DNA of 64,000 nt from a virus (IMGVR_UViG_3300037278_000114:1-64000); one strand, 5' to 3'; positions 24,100 to 32,999 are shown, counted from the first letter of the stretch. The notes: a model not told the origin generated them from the sequence alone. Numbers and translations: made by a program.

Positions 24100-24117
24100 G
24101 GTGTCAGAGTCTTCCTT

Positions 24118-24255
24118 CTAGTGCGGGTTAGGTATGCCTGACGCATTTGTTCTTTGCCGGTTTTCTTCCCTAGCGGCTTCCTCGGCGTCAATCCGAGGCT
24201 TCCGTTCCTTGCAACGTTCATCGAACGCTGCCAGCTTTTCATCGAGAGATTCCAT
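24118..24255 (-). CDS. Small charged helical protein (45 aa)
   Basis: Starts right after the dCMP deaminase stop (TAGATG) with GAGGAG ahead. The sequence LDEKLAAFDERCKERKPRID looks coding. Confidence 0.55.
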   Translation of the reverse strand: MESLDEKLAAFDERCKERKPRIDAEEAAREENRQRTNASGIPNPH

Positions 24256-24723
24256 CTACTTCTCCTCTACCAAGCTTCTCCAAGGGATACCTGCTTCTTC
24301 GAACATCGTCTTGGAGATTGAGATTGAGTTCAACCACCGTTGTACACGAGGGTCGTTCAAGTCCGGCTCAAAGCCTACAATCTCTTTGATACCGCTCTGA
24401 ATGGCAAGTTTAGCACACTCATTGCAGATAGGGGGGAAGGAAAAACTGGGGTACACGTACAAGGTTGCCCCACGTGCCAGCAGTCCGGCCTTCTGTATCG
24501 CGTTTACTTCGGCGTGTACCACGAGCTTGTACTTCAGTTCGCGGTCTTCGTAGCGTTCAGGAGAGTCCACAACCCCGCGAGGGAATCCGTTATAGCCAAG
24601 GAACTCCTGATGCTGTTCCCAATTAACCAGCACGGCTCCGACCTTTGTTGAAGGGTCGTGAGACCAGTTTGTAGCCACATACTTGGCTAATCCCAAGTAT
24701 TTCCTGTCCCATCGTTCCGTCAT
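24256..24723 (-). CDS. dCMP deaminase (155 aa)
   Basis: Zinc-dependent deaminase that turns dCMP into dUMP, feeding thymidylate synthesis. The HAEVNAI box (H70, E72) and PICNEC (C100, C103) are intact. ThyX is nearby upstream, so dTMP supply is grouped, with a damaged endonuclease gene between. Confidence 0.93.
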   Translation of the reverse strand: MTERWDRKYLGLAKYVATNWSHDPSTKVGAVLVNWEQHQEFLGYNGFPRGVVDSPERYEDRELKYKLVVHAEVNAIQKAGLLARGATLYVYPSFSFPPICNECAKLAIQSGIKEIVGFEPDLNDPRVQRWLNSISISKTMFEEAGIPWRSLVEEK

Positions 24724-25120
24724 AATCTTCCTTTCAACTGCTTAACCTTGTCAACAATAGCTTGACGTTGCTTCAAAGTATCGGTACCTAACCTTTTTCC
24801 TCCCGTAGTTATAGTGGATTGAAAATCTAGCAAGGACTGCGCTTGTTGTTGCTTTTCAATCAAATCGGGAGCAGCCTAGTACATGCATTCTCGGCATCTC
24901 GACTAACAACTACCCATCGGTAAGTGGGTCGCCAACACTTTTTTCGTTTTCTGATATTCTTTGTGTACGAGCCCCCGAATGCTTCTTTCAGGGTACGAAT
25001 AACAGGAGAAAAGGTGGTTTCGCACGCTACCATAATTTTCTTGTTACGTATCGTAGTACCCACAAAAGTGAAACAACCCTCACCATCTAAATAACCAGCT
25101 AGATACTCCATTGAAACCAT
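24720..25120 (-). pseudogene. LAGLIDADG homing endonuclease with a 1-nt frameshift
   Basis: The first frame (24860-25120) starts at the ThyX stop (TAGATG) and has YLAGYLDGEGCF and a typical endonuclease core. It stops at 24860. The rest, in the neighbouring frame (DLIEKQQQAQSLLDF ... RQAIVDKVKQLKG), runs to 24720, overlapping the dCMP deaminase ATG. Removing one base in the CCCG run near 24865-24869 restores one ORF. Confidence 0.75.
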
Positions 25121-26050
25121 CTACACTGCCACCGTGAAGTCCGGGTGATTCGGCTGGAAGTCAGTCACGTACTCCTTGGGCAGGAAGTGCCGGTAGGACT
25201 TCCATCCAATGTACTTGGCGTAACGCTGCCCGTCACCCATCGCCTGACACACATGCTCAAACGGGGAGGCATGAAGGGGCGTGTGGAAGCGGAGACGGTC
25301 GTGCAGCTTGACATCCTCACCAAAGTCACGAGTGCCTTCCTGCGTGAGGTAAGAAGTACGGGCACAGCGGCCTGTAGAAATCTCAACCATCTTCTCGGCA
25401 ACGTAGGGGGTCTTCTCCGGGTTGAAGAAGTTTCGGGTCATTTCGGGGTGGAGTGATAGAGCCCACTTCACCAACTCATCCTTCTCCTCCGGCTTGATGT
25501 AAGGCGTGTGCCATTCACCCGGCTTGAGCACGGTCGGCGTGGATTCGTAGTATGCCTTCTGTGCCATGTATGCAATCTTCTGCATGTGAGGTTCTGCGTC
25601 TGGGTGGCAGCGCAGAGCGAAGAAGTTAGACCAAGCCCCAGCATCCCCTGTAGTGCAATTAGTCGTCCACATCCACGGCTCAAGTAAGCGATTTGGAATT
25701 TGTTTATGGAGATTCAAGCCCCCTGCATCGGCCATCTGAGATGCTATACGAACCGCCTCATCACGTGCTTCAAGCCACAGGACGACAGCTTGTTCCCGAT
25801 GGCTACCTTCAAGCTCAACGGAGGCTACCATCCCAGCCTGATTTTTACCCCAGTAGATAGGGACAAAGGGAGCATCAATGATGTTCTTTACCATTTTTGC
25901 GAAGGGGATAGCTCGACTACTGGATGTGTTACGCGCAAACATCGCATGGGTATTCCACTCAGCCAAGATGATGCGAGGGAAAGTGACCTGCACTGTGGTC
26001 AGTCGTTGACCATTACAGATTGAATCTTTGAGTATCTTAGCTTCAAACAC
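25121..26050 (-). CDS. thyX: Flavin-dependent thymidylate synthase ThyX (309 aa)
   Basis: Makes dTMP from dUMP with FAD and methylene-tetrahydrofolate. The phage-type ThyX motif region THAMFARNTSSSRAIPF (about 35-50) and later HTPLHASPFEH and GWKSYRHFLP are present. Somewhat longer than typical bacterial ThyX. Works with the dCMP deaminase downstream. Confidence 0.93.
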   Translation of the reverse strand: MFEAKILKDSICNGQRLTTVQVTFPRIILAEWNTHAMFARNTSSSRAIPFAKMVKNIIDAPFVPIYWGKNQAGMVASVELEGSHREQAVVLWLEARDEAVRIASQMADAGGLNLHKQIPNRLLEPWMWTTNCTTGDAGAWSNFFALRCHPDAEPHMQKIAYMAQKAYYESTPTVLKPGEWHTPYIKPEEKDELVKWALSLHPEMTRNFFNPEKTPYVAEKMVEISTGRCARTSYLTQEGTRDFGEDVKLHDRLRFHTPLHASPFEHVCQAMGDGQRYAKYIGWKSYRHFLPKEYVTDFQPNHPDFTVAV

Positions 26051-26052
26051 TG

Positions 26053-26352
26053 TTAAAACTCCTGTACGGTAACGTTGTAGTTGACGACAATCAACTTGAT
26101 CGTTGGGTCGTTGAGCTTCTTGCGAAGTTCATCCAGTGTTGCCGGAGGAATGTCTGGTGCTGTGACGAGCAAGGGGCTGTAGCCCACAATGAGGTTCTGT
26201 ACGCTGACAGGATAGTTCACAACCGTGGGGATTCTCACGTCGTCAAGGGATGAGGCACAGAGTCCCTCCAGAACGGTAAGCTCGTCTGGAGGGATGTCCG
26301 GGGCGCAGACTAAAGTGACCCGCCTAGCCACGACCAACTCGTACTCCGCCAT
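26053..26352 (-). CDS. Small protein made of two tandem repeats (99 aa)
   Basis: Residues about 13-52 and 61-97 repeat the same plan: APDIPPDEL ... VVNYPVSVQ and APDIPPATL ... VVNYNVTVQ. An internal duplication, probably an alpha/beta unit. The ATG overlaps the stop of the winged-helix gene (TAATG). Confidence 0.7.
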   Translation of the reverse strand: MAEYELVVARRVTLVCAPDIPPDELTVLEGLCASSLDDVRIPTVVNYPVSVQNLIVGYSPLLVTAPDIPPATLDELRKKLNDPTIKLIVVNYNVTVQEF

Positions 26353-26615
26353 TAGCGAACCACGATGGTGGAACCGGTGCGACCATTCGCGGTCTGCCAG
26401 TTGATGAAGTTCTTCTTCTGGAGATTGCGGAGGGCACGGGCGACTGCGTGACGGCTCAAACCACCCTGCAAGTCCTCAGCGATTTCGGTGGTGGTGACAT
26501 CGCTGACGGTGTTTCCGCCGTTGGCCTTGGTCGCGACGGCGACCATGACTGCGAACTCGTTGATGGTGAGGTTACCGTTGGTGAACTGCGAGATAAGGTT
26601 GTTGCTGTTGCTCAT
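26352..26615 (-). CDS. Winged helix-turn-helix DNA-binding protein (87 aa)
   Basis: Compact wHTH: TTEIAEDLQGGLSRHAVARALRNLQKKNFINW is a textbook recognition helix plus wing pattern (MarR/GntR-like). AAGGAGA precedes the ATG. A likely transcription regulator of phage or host genes. Confidence 0.8.
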   Translation of the reverse strand: MSNSNNLISQFTNGNLTINEFAVMVAVATKANGGNTVSDVTTTEIAEDLQGGLSRHAVARALRNLQKKNFINWQTANGRTGSTIVVR

Positions 26616-26636
26616 ATATTCTCCTTCAAACGTAGA

Positions 26637-26877
26637 CTACTGTTGTGTACTACCTGAGACTGTAATACTAGGTTTTTGGATTGGGGTGTGATTTTTTATG
26701 TAATCGTTACCCCACTTTGAAGTAAGCATCCGCTCCATGAAGCGAAGTCCGGTCTCTTCAACCTTACGGTTCATGGCCCACACGAACCTCCGGTACTCTT
26801 GGTTGATGTGGTTCCTTTGAGTTCATGTGACCCTTCCAGTCCCATGACACGAATCCGAACTTTACTGTTTTGTCCAC
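26637..26877 (-). CDS. Hypothetical protein needing a 1-nt frameshift (about 79 aa)
   Basis: A GTG start with strong AAGGAG, right after the previous stop, opens FGFVSWDWKGHMNSKE. The convincing continuation (INQEYRRFVWAMNRKVEETG ... MERMLTSKWGNDY) is in the next frame, with no standard start of its own. One surplus base near 26811 (ACC/CAC) explains both. Without a shift there would be a 37-aa product and a second gene with a non-standard start. Confidence 0.55.
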
Positions 26878-27339
26878 TTAGAACTCCTTGCCGAGACGGT
26901 ACACTCCCGGTGCGCTGTGGATAGGGCAGTTGCCGTCACCATCAGTGTCCCTGTCGCAGCAACGCTCAGGCACACACTTAGATACTACGAGGGGAGCGAG
27001 TTTTACCATCTCGTTCCTGACAATTGCTTCCTTGATGTAGTCCCACGTCTCCCTGCTGAACTTACCATCGGGCAGGTCACAGCCACGAGTCCAGTCTTCA
27101 CCGGGAAGCTGAGACGTACATGAGGCGATGCACCCTAAGTACGTGGGAGTGGCCCTGATGCTGTAGCGATGGGATTCCGTGCAGAAGATGTAGCTGACGA
27201 AGTTCGCGTGATTATCAGCGTCGGGGCTGATGTCCAGTCCTTCACGAACCTTGCGAATGTAGAGGTCGAGCTTGGAATAAGGAACGATTTCCTTGAACCA
27301 CTCGACAAGTTCTGAGCGAAAGCTTTGCTGCTGTTCCAT
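26878..27339 (-). CDS. Hypothetical Cys-rich protein (153 aa)
   Basis: GGAGG ahead of ATG 27339. The C-terminal part has CVPERCCDRDTDGDGNCPIH, a Cys/Asp cluster that might bind zinc or calcium. Not recognised. Confidence 0.7.
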   Translation of the reverse strand: MEQQQSFRSELVEWFKEIVPYSKLDLYIRKVREGLDISPDADNHANFVSYIFCTESHRYSIRATPTYLGCIASCTSQLPGEDWTRGCDLPDGKFSRETWDYIKEAIVRNEMVKLAPLVVSKCVPERCCDRDTDGDGNCPIHSAPGVYRLGKEF

Positions 27340-27382
27340 AAATCCTCCGGGAACTTTACTTGTCATTTTCAATTGTAGGAAG

Positions 27383-27610
27383 CTAGAGGTACTCTTCAAA
27401 CTCCGCTAGTGTTAAATACCGGATTTCGTTGTGACTCAACGCCAGTTTTAATTTGGTCGAGTAGATTTCGAAGTGGAGTCGGGGCTCTGTCTTTATCCAA
27501 TCCTGATTCAGGCCGAGCATCTCCCCGAACTCACGAAGCTCCCCCTCTGTGTCCGCAATGATGCGACTATGCATCCGAACGTCGAAGAGTGGTTCGTGGA
27601 TGTATACCAT
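27383..27610 (-). CDS. DUF4031-like small protein (75 aa)
   Basis: The pattern MVYIHEPLFD, IIADTEGELREFGEMLGL and a tail of the KLKLALSHN type resembles DUF4031, a family common in phages and of unknown function. TAATG overlap with NUDIX. Confidence 0.6.
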   Translation of the reverse strand: MVYIHEPLFDVRMHSRIIADTEGELREFGEMLGLNQDWIKTEPRLHFEIYSTKLKLALSHNEIRYLTLAEFEEYL

Positions 27611-28044
27611 TAGTAGTTCTCGGTGATGGTGAAGGATGAGGCACGTTCGCCCTTGGTGAAGGCCAAGGCCATAGGTATGAGCCAGCGGACATTGGGGATA
27701 ATGTTATCCTTCCAAAGTTCTAGCTCACTTATATACCAAACAACAATCTCCTCATCGGTCACACTCACTACCTTGTCGTAGTCAGCGGAGATGGCGAAGA
27801 ATACATTGAGTTGGAAGTCCCCTGCATGGCTATTCAGCGTAGCGTACTGTCGCCACGTAGTAATCTCGACGCCAGTCTCCTCACGGAACTCACGCACCAT
27901 GGCTTGGTCAGGCGTCTCGCCTTCTTCAATCTTGCCGCCGACGCCATTGTGCTTACCAGCTTGCCAGCCGGGACGACGCTTCTCAATGAGGACAACGTGT
28001 TCTAGTCTAGGGTCAAACAGGAATCCAAGTACGTATTTGGTCAT
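27610..28044 (-). CDS. NUDIX hydrolase (144 aa)
   Basis: A full Nudix box (37-59; GKIEEGETPDQAMV then REFREETG) for metal-dependent cleavage of nucleoside diphosphate derivatives. Start ATG 28044; no ribosome site is seen but a TATTAG box lies 5 nt upstream, suggesting a leaderless start. Substrate unknown (oxidised dNTP, NAD or ADP-ribose). Confidence 0.9.
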   Translation of the reverse strand: MTKYVLGFLFDPRLEHVVLIEKRRPGWQAGKHNGVGGKIEEGETPDQAMVREFREETGVEITTWRQYATLNSHAGDFQLNVFFAISADYDKVVSVTDEEIVVWYISELELWKDNIIPNVRWLIPMALAFTKGERASSFTITENY

Positions 28045-28057
28045 ACGCACTAATACC

Positions 28058-28088
28058 AAACCCCCGACCATTTGGTGGTCGGGGGTTC
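28058..28088. terminator. Strong bidirectional terminator
   Basis: Perfect 10-bp stem CCCCCGACCA/TGGTCGGGGG with a 5-nt loop, flanked by AA/TT. It separates the small Zn-like gene at 28098 from NUDIX. Confidence 0.85.
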
Positions 28089-28097
28089 AGGTTTTAT

Positions 28098-28298
28098 TCA
28101 CATGGTAATACTTGAGCCGAAGATGACGTGACCCTCGGGATGTGCCGGACAAGAGATATGCGTATGGCTACCGGGCGGTACCCACAACAGCATCGGCTTG
28201 TTCAACACACATTGTGACTCACGCCACGGGTCACGGTAAACTACAGGACATCCGGGATGCGGACACTTCAGGCTGAGTCTGCCAAGTGCCCGACCCAA
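28098..28298 (-). CDS. Small Cys/His protein (66 aa, TTG start)
   Basis: LKCPHPGCPVVYRDPWRE and SCPAHPEGH suggest a zinc-binding fold seen in other phage small proteins. The true start is unclear: TTG 28298 is the first standard start in frame, with no good ribosome site. Confidence 0.6.
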   Translation of the reverse strand: MGRALGRLSLKCPHPGCPVVYRDPWRESQCVLNKPMLLWVPPGSHTHISCPAHPEGHVIFGSSITM

Positions 28299-28328
28299 TG
28301 CGGTCGTAGAAACGATTGATACCGTAGT

Positions 28329-29267
28329 TCACAGGAGCACCAGCGAGGTTCCGCACTGAGAGCAGAACTTGTTGGTGGCCTTGTTGACGCGACCGCAGGT
28401 CGTGCAGGTCGGCTTGATTTCAACCGTGACCGGACGAACCACAGGCTGGTTTCCTACCTTACCCACCAGCTTGAGTACAAGCGTGTGAGAAGCATCCTCA
28501 GTCGGGAACCAATCACCCCAGCCGAACTTCTGGCGGGACTCGCTACCGGCTACCGTGATGCCGTTCTCGTTCTGCGGAGCAGCGGAGGTCTCTACCGAGT
28601 CGAAGCTGCGGAAGGCACCAAGCCGGGTGGGGGCTGGAGCAGGACGGCCCTTCATCGCTGCACTGCGAGTGAGCAAAGCCCTCATTCCCTTGGAGGAGAA
28701 GGACGGACGCGGCGTAGGAGCGGAGGACTGCGTGAACGCCATCTTGGGAGTCGAAGCATCGCTGACGTTGTAGCAGGAAGCCGAGCCTACCGAAGTGGTG
28801 TTGATGTTGAGAGGGCTCTGTCCACCCTTAAAGTTAGGAGTACCCTGACCACCGTAACTGACATCGCCGTTGCTGTTCCAGATGGTATAGCTGGGGATGT
28901 AGTTCTGAGGCTGAGGAGCTTCGAACTTGTATTCGATGTTGATGAGACCGTCTTCGGCACCGATGCCACGGAAGTTTTCAATCTGGCCGGTGCGTTCAAT
29001 GAACTTGAACTTGTTGCCCTTTTCCATGTCGCCGTTCTTGATGAACCGCTCCAATTCAAGGCTCCCCTTGGCGGGGACAATGAGCCACACGTTTTCGGTT
29101 GCGTCCTGTCCATCGACAGATACACGCACGAGGGCACGAACCGTACTCAGGTTCTTGAGGTAAATGCTGTACTCTGCCCCGAACGGGACGACCACAGTTT
29201 CTTTGTCTTCGCGAAGGATTTTGCCGCCGATTTTGATCGTGGCTACGAGGTTATTCTGATACACCAT
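28329..29267 (-). CDS. Hypothetical protein with a C-terminal zinc ribbon (312 aa)
   Basis: Beta-rich N-terminal domain (VATIKIGGKILRED, VRVSVDGQDATENVW), an Ala/Pro/Ser linker and a C-terminal CTTCGRVNKATNKFCSQCG ribbon. I have the impression that homologous N-terminal domains occur in other phages without known role. AAGGAGAAC precedes the ATG; a roughly 70-nt leader with a hairpin precedes it. Confidence 0.75.
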   Translation of the reverse strand: MVYQNNLVATIKIGGKILREDKETVVVPFGAEYSIYLKNLSTVRALVRVSVDGQDATENVWLIVPAKGSLELERFIKNGDMEKGNKFKFIERTGQIENFRGIGAEDGLINIEYKFEAPQPQNYIPSYTIWNSNGDVSYGGQGTPNFKGGQSPLNINTTSVGSASCYNVSDASTPKMAFTQSSAPTPRPSFSSKGMRALLTRSAAMKGRPAPAPTRLGAFRSFDSVETSAAPQNENGITVAGSESRQKFGWGDWFPTEDASHTLVLKLVGKVGNQPVVRPVTVEIKPTCTTCGRVNKATNKFCSQCGTSLVLL

Positions 29268-29288
29268 AGTTCTCCTTGTTATAGGTCA

Positions 29289-29320
29289 CCGACTAAGACC
29301 TTGAATTTGCTTAAAGTCGG
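29289..29320 (-). promoter_or_regulatory. Leader hairpin of the 312-aa gene
   Basis: CCGACT (minus strand 29320-29315) pairs with AGTCGG (29294-29289) between the promoter and the ribosome site. A possible stabiliser or regulator; weakly supported. Confidence 0.3.
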
Positions 29321-29338
29321 TTGGATTACTGCTACTGT

Positions 29339-29368
29339 ATAATACCACGAAATTGGAAAACCGGTGAA
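29339..29368 (-). promoter_or_regulatory. Promoter TTCACC-N18-TATTAT
   Basis: -35 at 29363-29368, -10 at 29339-29344. Unlike most promoters in this window it makes a leader of about 65 nt with a ribosome site. Confidence 0.55.
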
Positions 29369-29375
29369 TATTATT

Positions 29376-29594
29376 TTAGAAGATGCTCTCGACCAGCGTG
29401 CTCAGGGGCATGAGACTGGTGTCAGCACAGCCGGGGCACACAACAGAACTGTTGGTTATGACATCGCAGGATGCACAGATGTAGGCATCACGCAGGGGGA
29501 TGTGAACAGTCTGGCCTAGCCCCAAACTTTGCGTGGGCTTCTTACCTGTGGTTACTTCCTCTGCTAACTTATAGATTTCCAATGACTCGCTCAC
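29376..29594 (-). CDS. Zn-ribbon protein (72 aa, GTG start)
   Basis: CASC and CPGC pairs about 12 residues apart form a ribbon. GGAGGAA precedes the GTG. Not recognised further. Confidence 0.7.
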   Translation of the reverse strand: MSESLEIYKLAEEVTTGKKPTQSLGLGQTVHIPLRDAYICASCDVITNSSVVCPGCADTSLMPLSTLVESIF

Positions 29595-29618
29595 TTGTTT
29601 CCTCCAGTTGGTACACTA

Positions 29619-30041
29619 TCACAGATTGATTTTCTTTGCCTTCATCTTCGCGAGGAAACTTTGCAGTATAGTATTTGCAGCGTTAACCTCGCGGTTAGCT
29701 TCCGAGATTCTCTGATTGGCTTCATTCAACAGTTTCTGCATCTCCGCTATCTTCTGGTTGGCTTCAGCCAGCTTCTGTTCGCACGCCGGGTCGGACACAG
29801 GTTCAGGTATCTCGTGAGTACCCGGCTCTCCTGTGACCATGGGCAATTCGTTCAAGACGAACTCGTAGTAGTTCCGCTCGTCCTTGGTACGCTCCTCACT
29901 GTAGAACTTCTTGACGAGGGCCTCGTCCGTGACTACGCCGATGGGAGCCTCATTGTTGTGACCATTACGGTCTTTGTCCCGCATCATGAGGACGTACACT
30001 ACCTGACCAGCCTTCTTGAGATACTTGGCGGAGAACTTCAT
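29619..30041 (-). CDS. Coiled-coil hypothetical protein (140 aa)
   Basis: The N-terminal half is alpha/beta; the C-terminal half is a regular coiled coil (EQKLAEANQKIAEMQKLLNE). Overlaps the previous gene by 4 nt. Confidence 0.75.
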   Translation of the reverse strand: MKFSAKYLKKAGQVVYVLMMRDKDRNGHNNEAPIGVVTDEALVKKFYSEERTKDERNYYEFVLNELPMVTGEPGTHEIPEPVSDPACEQKLAEANQKIAEMQKLLNEANQRISEANREVNAANTILQSFLAKMKAKKINL

Positions 30042-30505
30042 GCCCGTTCCTCCAGAATCTTGTGGAGGTCTGTAATCATGGTGTCGAGGTCATGGTAGAT
30101 GGGCACGTTGAAGTGCTCAGCGTATATCTGAAGGTTGGCCTCTCGGTAGAAGCCTGTCTCAACACACAATATGGTGTCCTTGGTGGTACCCCACGCCCCA
30201 AACTCAAACATGGTTACCGGAGCTTTACTTTCCGCTGTAAAGCATACAACCATAAGGTCGCAAACTTCCATACCTTTTATTTCCCACAGTACCTGACCTC
30301 GAAACGGCTCACAGGTAGCACACTGCTCCCATGTTTCATCCCAATCCTCACGTTTAGGGGATAGGATGGTGACATTAATGTCTTGTAGACCGGCTATTAC
30401 CTCAGAATGCCAATCACGTGCATGACCTTGGTCGATGCTCCCCGCAAGAAACAAGGAGAAATCTAAAGTGTCAAATGGACTGGGGGATTTGATTACTGTT
30501 GCCAT
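30038..30505 (-). CDS. Nucleoside 2-deoxyribosyltransferase-like protein (155 aa)
   Basis: Matches the Nuc_deoxyri_tr2 type: LFLAGSIDQGHARDWHSEV at the N-terminus, LSPKREDWDE, KGMEVCDLMVVCF, then the Glu in TMFEFG. The family exchanges bases on deoxyribosides or acts on modified nucleotides. AAGGAGG precedes the ATG. Confidence 0.75.
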   Translation of the reverse strand: MATVIKSPSPFDTLDFSLFLAGSIDQGHARDWHSEVIAGLQDINVTILSPKREDWDETWEQCATCEPFRGQVLWEIKGMEVCDLMVVCFTAESKAPVTMFEFGAWGTTKDTILCVETGFYREANLQIYAEHFNVPIYHDLDTMITDLHKILEERA

Positions 30506-30575
30506 TTGCCCTCCTTCTGGCCTTGCCGTTTACTTTGATAAAAGCGTACACCCCACTAATCGTGTCTAACATAAA

Positions 30576-30596
30576 ACCCCTCTATAAGAGAGGGGT
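30576..30596 (-). terminator. Terminator at the end of the HD-GYP-like gene
   Basis: ACCCCTC/GAGGGGT stem followed by TTTATGTT on the minus strand; the stem overlaps the last codons and the stop. Confidence 0.7.
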
Positions 30597-31490
30597 ATAG
30601 TCTGAGCTTTCAGGCTCATCATTGTTTTCAGGCTCATCAATGTAGACCCGACCGTTCTTCTTCGTTCTGTACCGCAGCCGCAGCATGTGCTCTGCCTCCG
30701 GCTTTGAGATTTCACCACGCTCAAACATCCCCGATACTTTCTCTCGGGAGTGGACATAGTCGTTGGTGTCCTCCCAGTTTCCAAGGTACATATCCCTAAA
30801 ATTTGCTTCTTTGTTGGATAAATTGGCTGCGACCCGCCACTCTATTTCAGAGTAGTCCAAGTGGTACCAAGGGTTGAAGTTGAAGACACCCGCCTCCTCA
30901 AGCTTGAGAATAAGAGCCTCGCAGTCATGATTGTCCCGGATGAAAATATCCCGCATCGTGAGTTCTTCGCCCCAGTGCTTGTCGTTTTTGCGGGTCGTGA
31001 TGGCGTCGTAATAGTCAGCCAGAGCAAGCAACCGGGCGGCGGAGTCGATGATACCCCGCTTGAGTTCCAAGTGAACAGGGAGGGCGGGAAGTTCTTTAGG
31101 GTAGGGGTGCTTCCCGTACTGGTGATGCCGGACGATGATGTGTGCCGAGAAGTCAAAGACTTGCTGGAGCATACGCCAGCCATACATCACATGGTCTTCC
31201 ATGACCGCGTAGTCAGCCGCATCAAACGCTTCTGTCTTGCTGAGCAGTTCGGGAGGGATGAGGGCCTTGCCTACGTCGTGGAGGAGACCGGCCCACAACA
31301 TCATCTTGGGGGTCACGTTGGGGATGTCGGCGACGACCGCTATCTTGGAAGCCAGACCACCAACACGAATCACGTGATGGTAAGTAGCTTCATGACGGTT
31401 CCGAAGAACCGTGAGATAGTGCCAGATGCGTTCGTGGTATTCCTTGGCGATACCAACTTCGTTCAGCAGCCGGTTGACTATCTCTTCCAT
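30582..31490 (-). CDS. HD-GYP-like phosphohydrolase (302 aa)
   Basis: The HD core has HHVIRVGGLASKIA, LLHDVGKALIP and a later HHQYGKHPYP where true HD-GYP enzymes have HHE..dGxGYP, then LALADYYDAITT. Metal residues look intact, but the GYP loop is altered, so cyclic-di-GMP cleavage is uncertain. AGGAG precedes the ATG. Confidence 0.8.
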   Translation of the reverse strand: MEEIVNRLLNEVGIAKEYHERIWHYLTVLRNRHEATYHHVIRVGGLASKIAVVADIPNVTPKMMLWAGLLHDVGKALIPPELLSKTEAFDAADYAVMEDHVMYGWRMLQQVFDFSAHIIVRHHQYGKHPYPKELPALPVHLELKRGIIDSAARLLALADYYDAITTRKNDKHWGEELTMRDIFIRDNHDCEALILKLEEAGVFNFNPWYHLDYSEIEWRVAANLSNKEANFRDMYLGNWEDTNDYVHSREKVSGMFERGEISKPEAEHMLRLRYRTKKNGRVYIDEPENNDEPESSDYTPLL

Positions 31491-31499
31491 AGGTTGCTC

Positions 31500-32150
31500 C
31501 TAACCGCAGGTACAGACTAGCAGATGACGTTCCCTGTTGTCATCTTCGATAATAGATTTTCTCACTTCACAGTCAGGAGCCGGATGTAGCCTTAGAATGT
31601 TGGCAGTAATGATAGATTCCATGTGACCTTTACGCTCCGCTTGATGACCAAAGGAACCATCATACGGGTACTGTCTCAGCCACTTTTTGCAGGAGTTGAA
31701 GGTCAGCTTGGCCGGGTTGACAATCGGGCGACACAATGCGACGTACCCCAAAATCTTGTCCATGTCTCCGAGCGACGGATTGAAGTATGAGTAGCCCAGC
31801 CCCATGTACTGGATAAAGCTCACCACAATGCTGGTTGACCGGCTAATACCGGCAGCACAGTGTATAAAGATTGTCATCTTACGTTCCCAGCAATCCTTCA
31901 GGAAAGCCATACACATGGCGAACTGGTCAGCACGAATCTCATGACCGTCCGGGAAGGGAACCTTGAGGTAGAGGATGGCCGGGTCACGGGCGTAGAGGTC
32001 TTCGGTGGACACATCGAGCACAGCGTTGATGCCGTGGGGGTTCACGCCTTGTGCAAGGAGAGCCGCGTCGTATACATTACCGAGAAACAGCTTGGGTCCG
32101 TTCTCAACATCCAGAATCTTAGCCGCCTGATACTTTGTGAACCACTCCAT
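31500..32150 (-). CDS. Dual-specificity protein phosphatase (216 aa)
   Basis: The Cys-phosphatase loop HCAAGISRS (97-105) has nucleophile C98 and R104; the general-acid Asp may be in PFPDG (65-69). A Cys/His tail (HLLVCTC) follows. May act on phosphoproteins or RNA 5' ends; partner unknown. Upstream in-frame sequence also looks coding, but there is no start codon before ATG 32150. Confidence 0.85.
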   Translation of the reverse strand: MEWFTKYQAAKILDVENGPKLFLGNVYDAALLAQGVNPHGINAVLDVSTEDLYARDPAILYLKVPFPDGHEIRADQFAMCMAFLKDCWERKMTIFIHCAAGISRSTSIVVSFIQYMGLGYSYFNPSLGDMDKILGYVALCRPIVNPAKLTFNSCKKWLRQYPYDGSFGHQAERKGHMESIITANILRLHPAPDCEVRKSIIEDDNRERHLLVCTCG

Positions 32151-32228
32151 TGCGGTCTTCTCTTCTTCGTCCTCTTGGATACCAGTGACCCTAGCGCCCG
32201 ACTTTTGAATCTGGTACCCGGAGTTTCA

Positions 32229-32501
32229 TCAATTGATTCTCTTATGCTTCCAATTTGTAGCTTCTTCCACCGGGACACACCCGGTGGATTCAAGCAGCCA
32301 CGGCAGGTTGGTTCTTGGGACAACTTTGGCTTCTCCCTCATCGAGAAACACAGCGACCAGAGAGGGGTCAAGGACACCATTCTCATCTGCCACAGGGATT
32401 ACACGTACCAACTGAGGTTCCCCGTCATCACTTATCCTAATATACAGCTTGGAATCCAGCAACTTCGCTGGAAACTCTTCCTCTTCCTCTTCTCCAAACA
32501 T
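32229..32501 (-). CDS. Small acidic protein (90 aa)
   Basis: Starts with a run of Glu (FGEEEEEEFP), then a beta-rich domain. The ATG directly follows the stop of the 159-aa gene. Confidence 0.6.
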   Translation of the reverse strand: MFGEEEEEEFPAKLLDSKLYIRISDDGEPQLVRVIPVADENGVLDPSLVAVFLDEGEAKVVPRTNLPWLLESTGCVPVEEATNWKHKRIN

Positions 32502-32981
32502 TTAGTACCCCCGGAGTTGGCGGAGACGCAAGAGCGTGTCCGCGTTACTGGGGGTGACACCATCAAGAAATACATCCTTGGCAACGTAGGCCAGCTTGGA
32601 TTTCATTCCCTTACGAATGTCGTCAGCGGCAATCTTGAGCACAAGGTTCTTGGTCGCAGAAACCCCTGTGGTTCGAGAGAACTCCCGCCAGTTGTACAGC
32701 TTCTTGTTGCAGAGAGCGATTGTAGCATCCCCAATCAAGTGGCTGTCCAGCGTGATTGACAACTCAAGAGAGGCCGTCGCTCTTTCGGACGCTTGCAGGT
32801 CGGGGACGTAGAGCTTGAATTTCCTATTTTGATGGCGTTTTATCGCCACCTGTTCCTGTTTGGAGTTGCCCCAACTCACTTCAATGAGAACCTCTGGGGT
32901 GATGTTCACCAAGGAGGACTCAAGGTCTAGTATGGATGGGCAAGCTACAGATAGTTCCTTACTGACTACAATCTCAACCAT
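32502..32981 (-). CDS. Hypothetical protein (159 aa)
   Basis: Beta-rich N-terminal two thirds (C2/Ig-like pattern by eye), helical C-terminus. TATCTA lies 5 nt before the ATG, so the start may be leaderless. Confidence 0.65.
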   Translation of the reverse strand: MVEIVVSKELSVACPSILDLESSLVNITPEVLIEVSWGNSKQEQVAIKRHQNRKFKLYVPDLQASERATASLELSITLDSHLIGDATIALCNKKLYNWREFSRTTGVSATKNLVLKIAADDIRKGMKSKLAYVAKDVFLDGVTPSNADTLLRLRQLRGY

Positions 32982-32999
32982 ACCTATAGATACTGTAAT

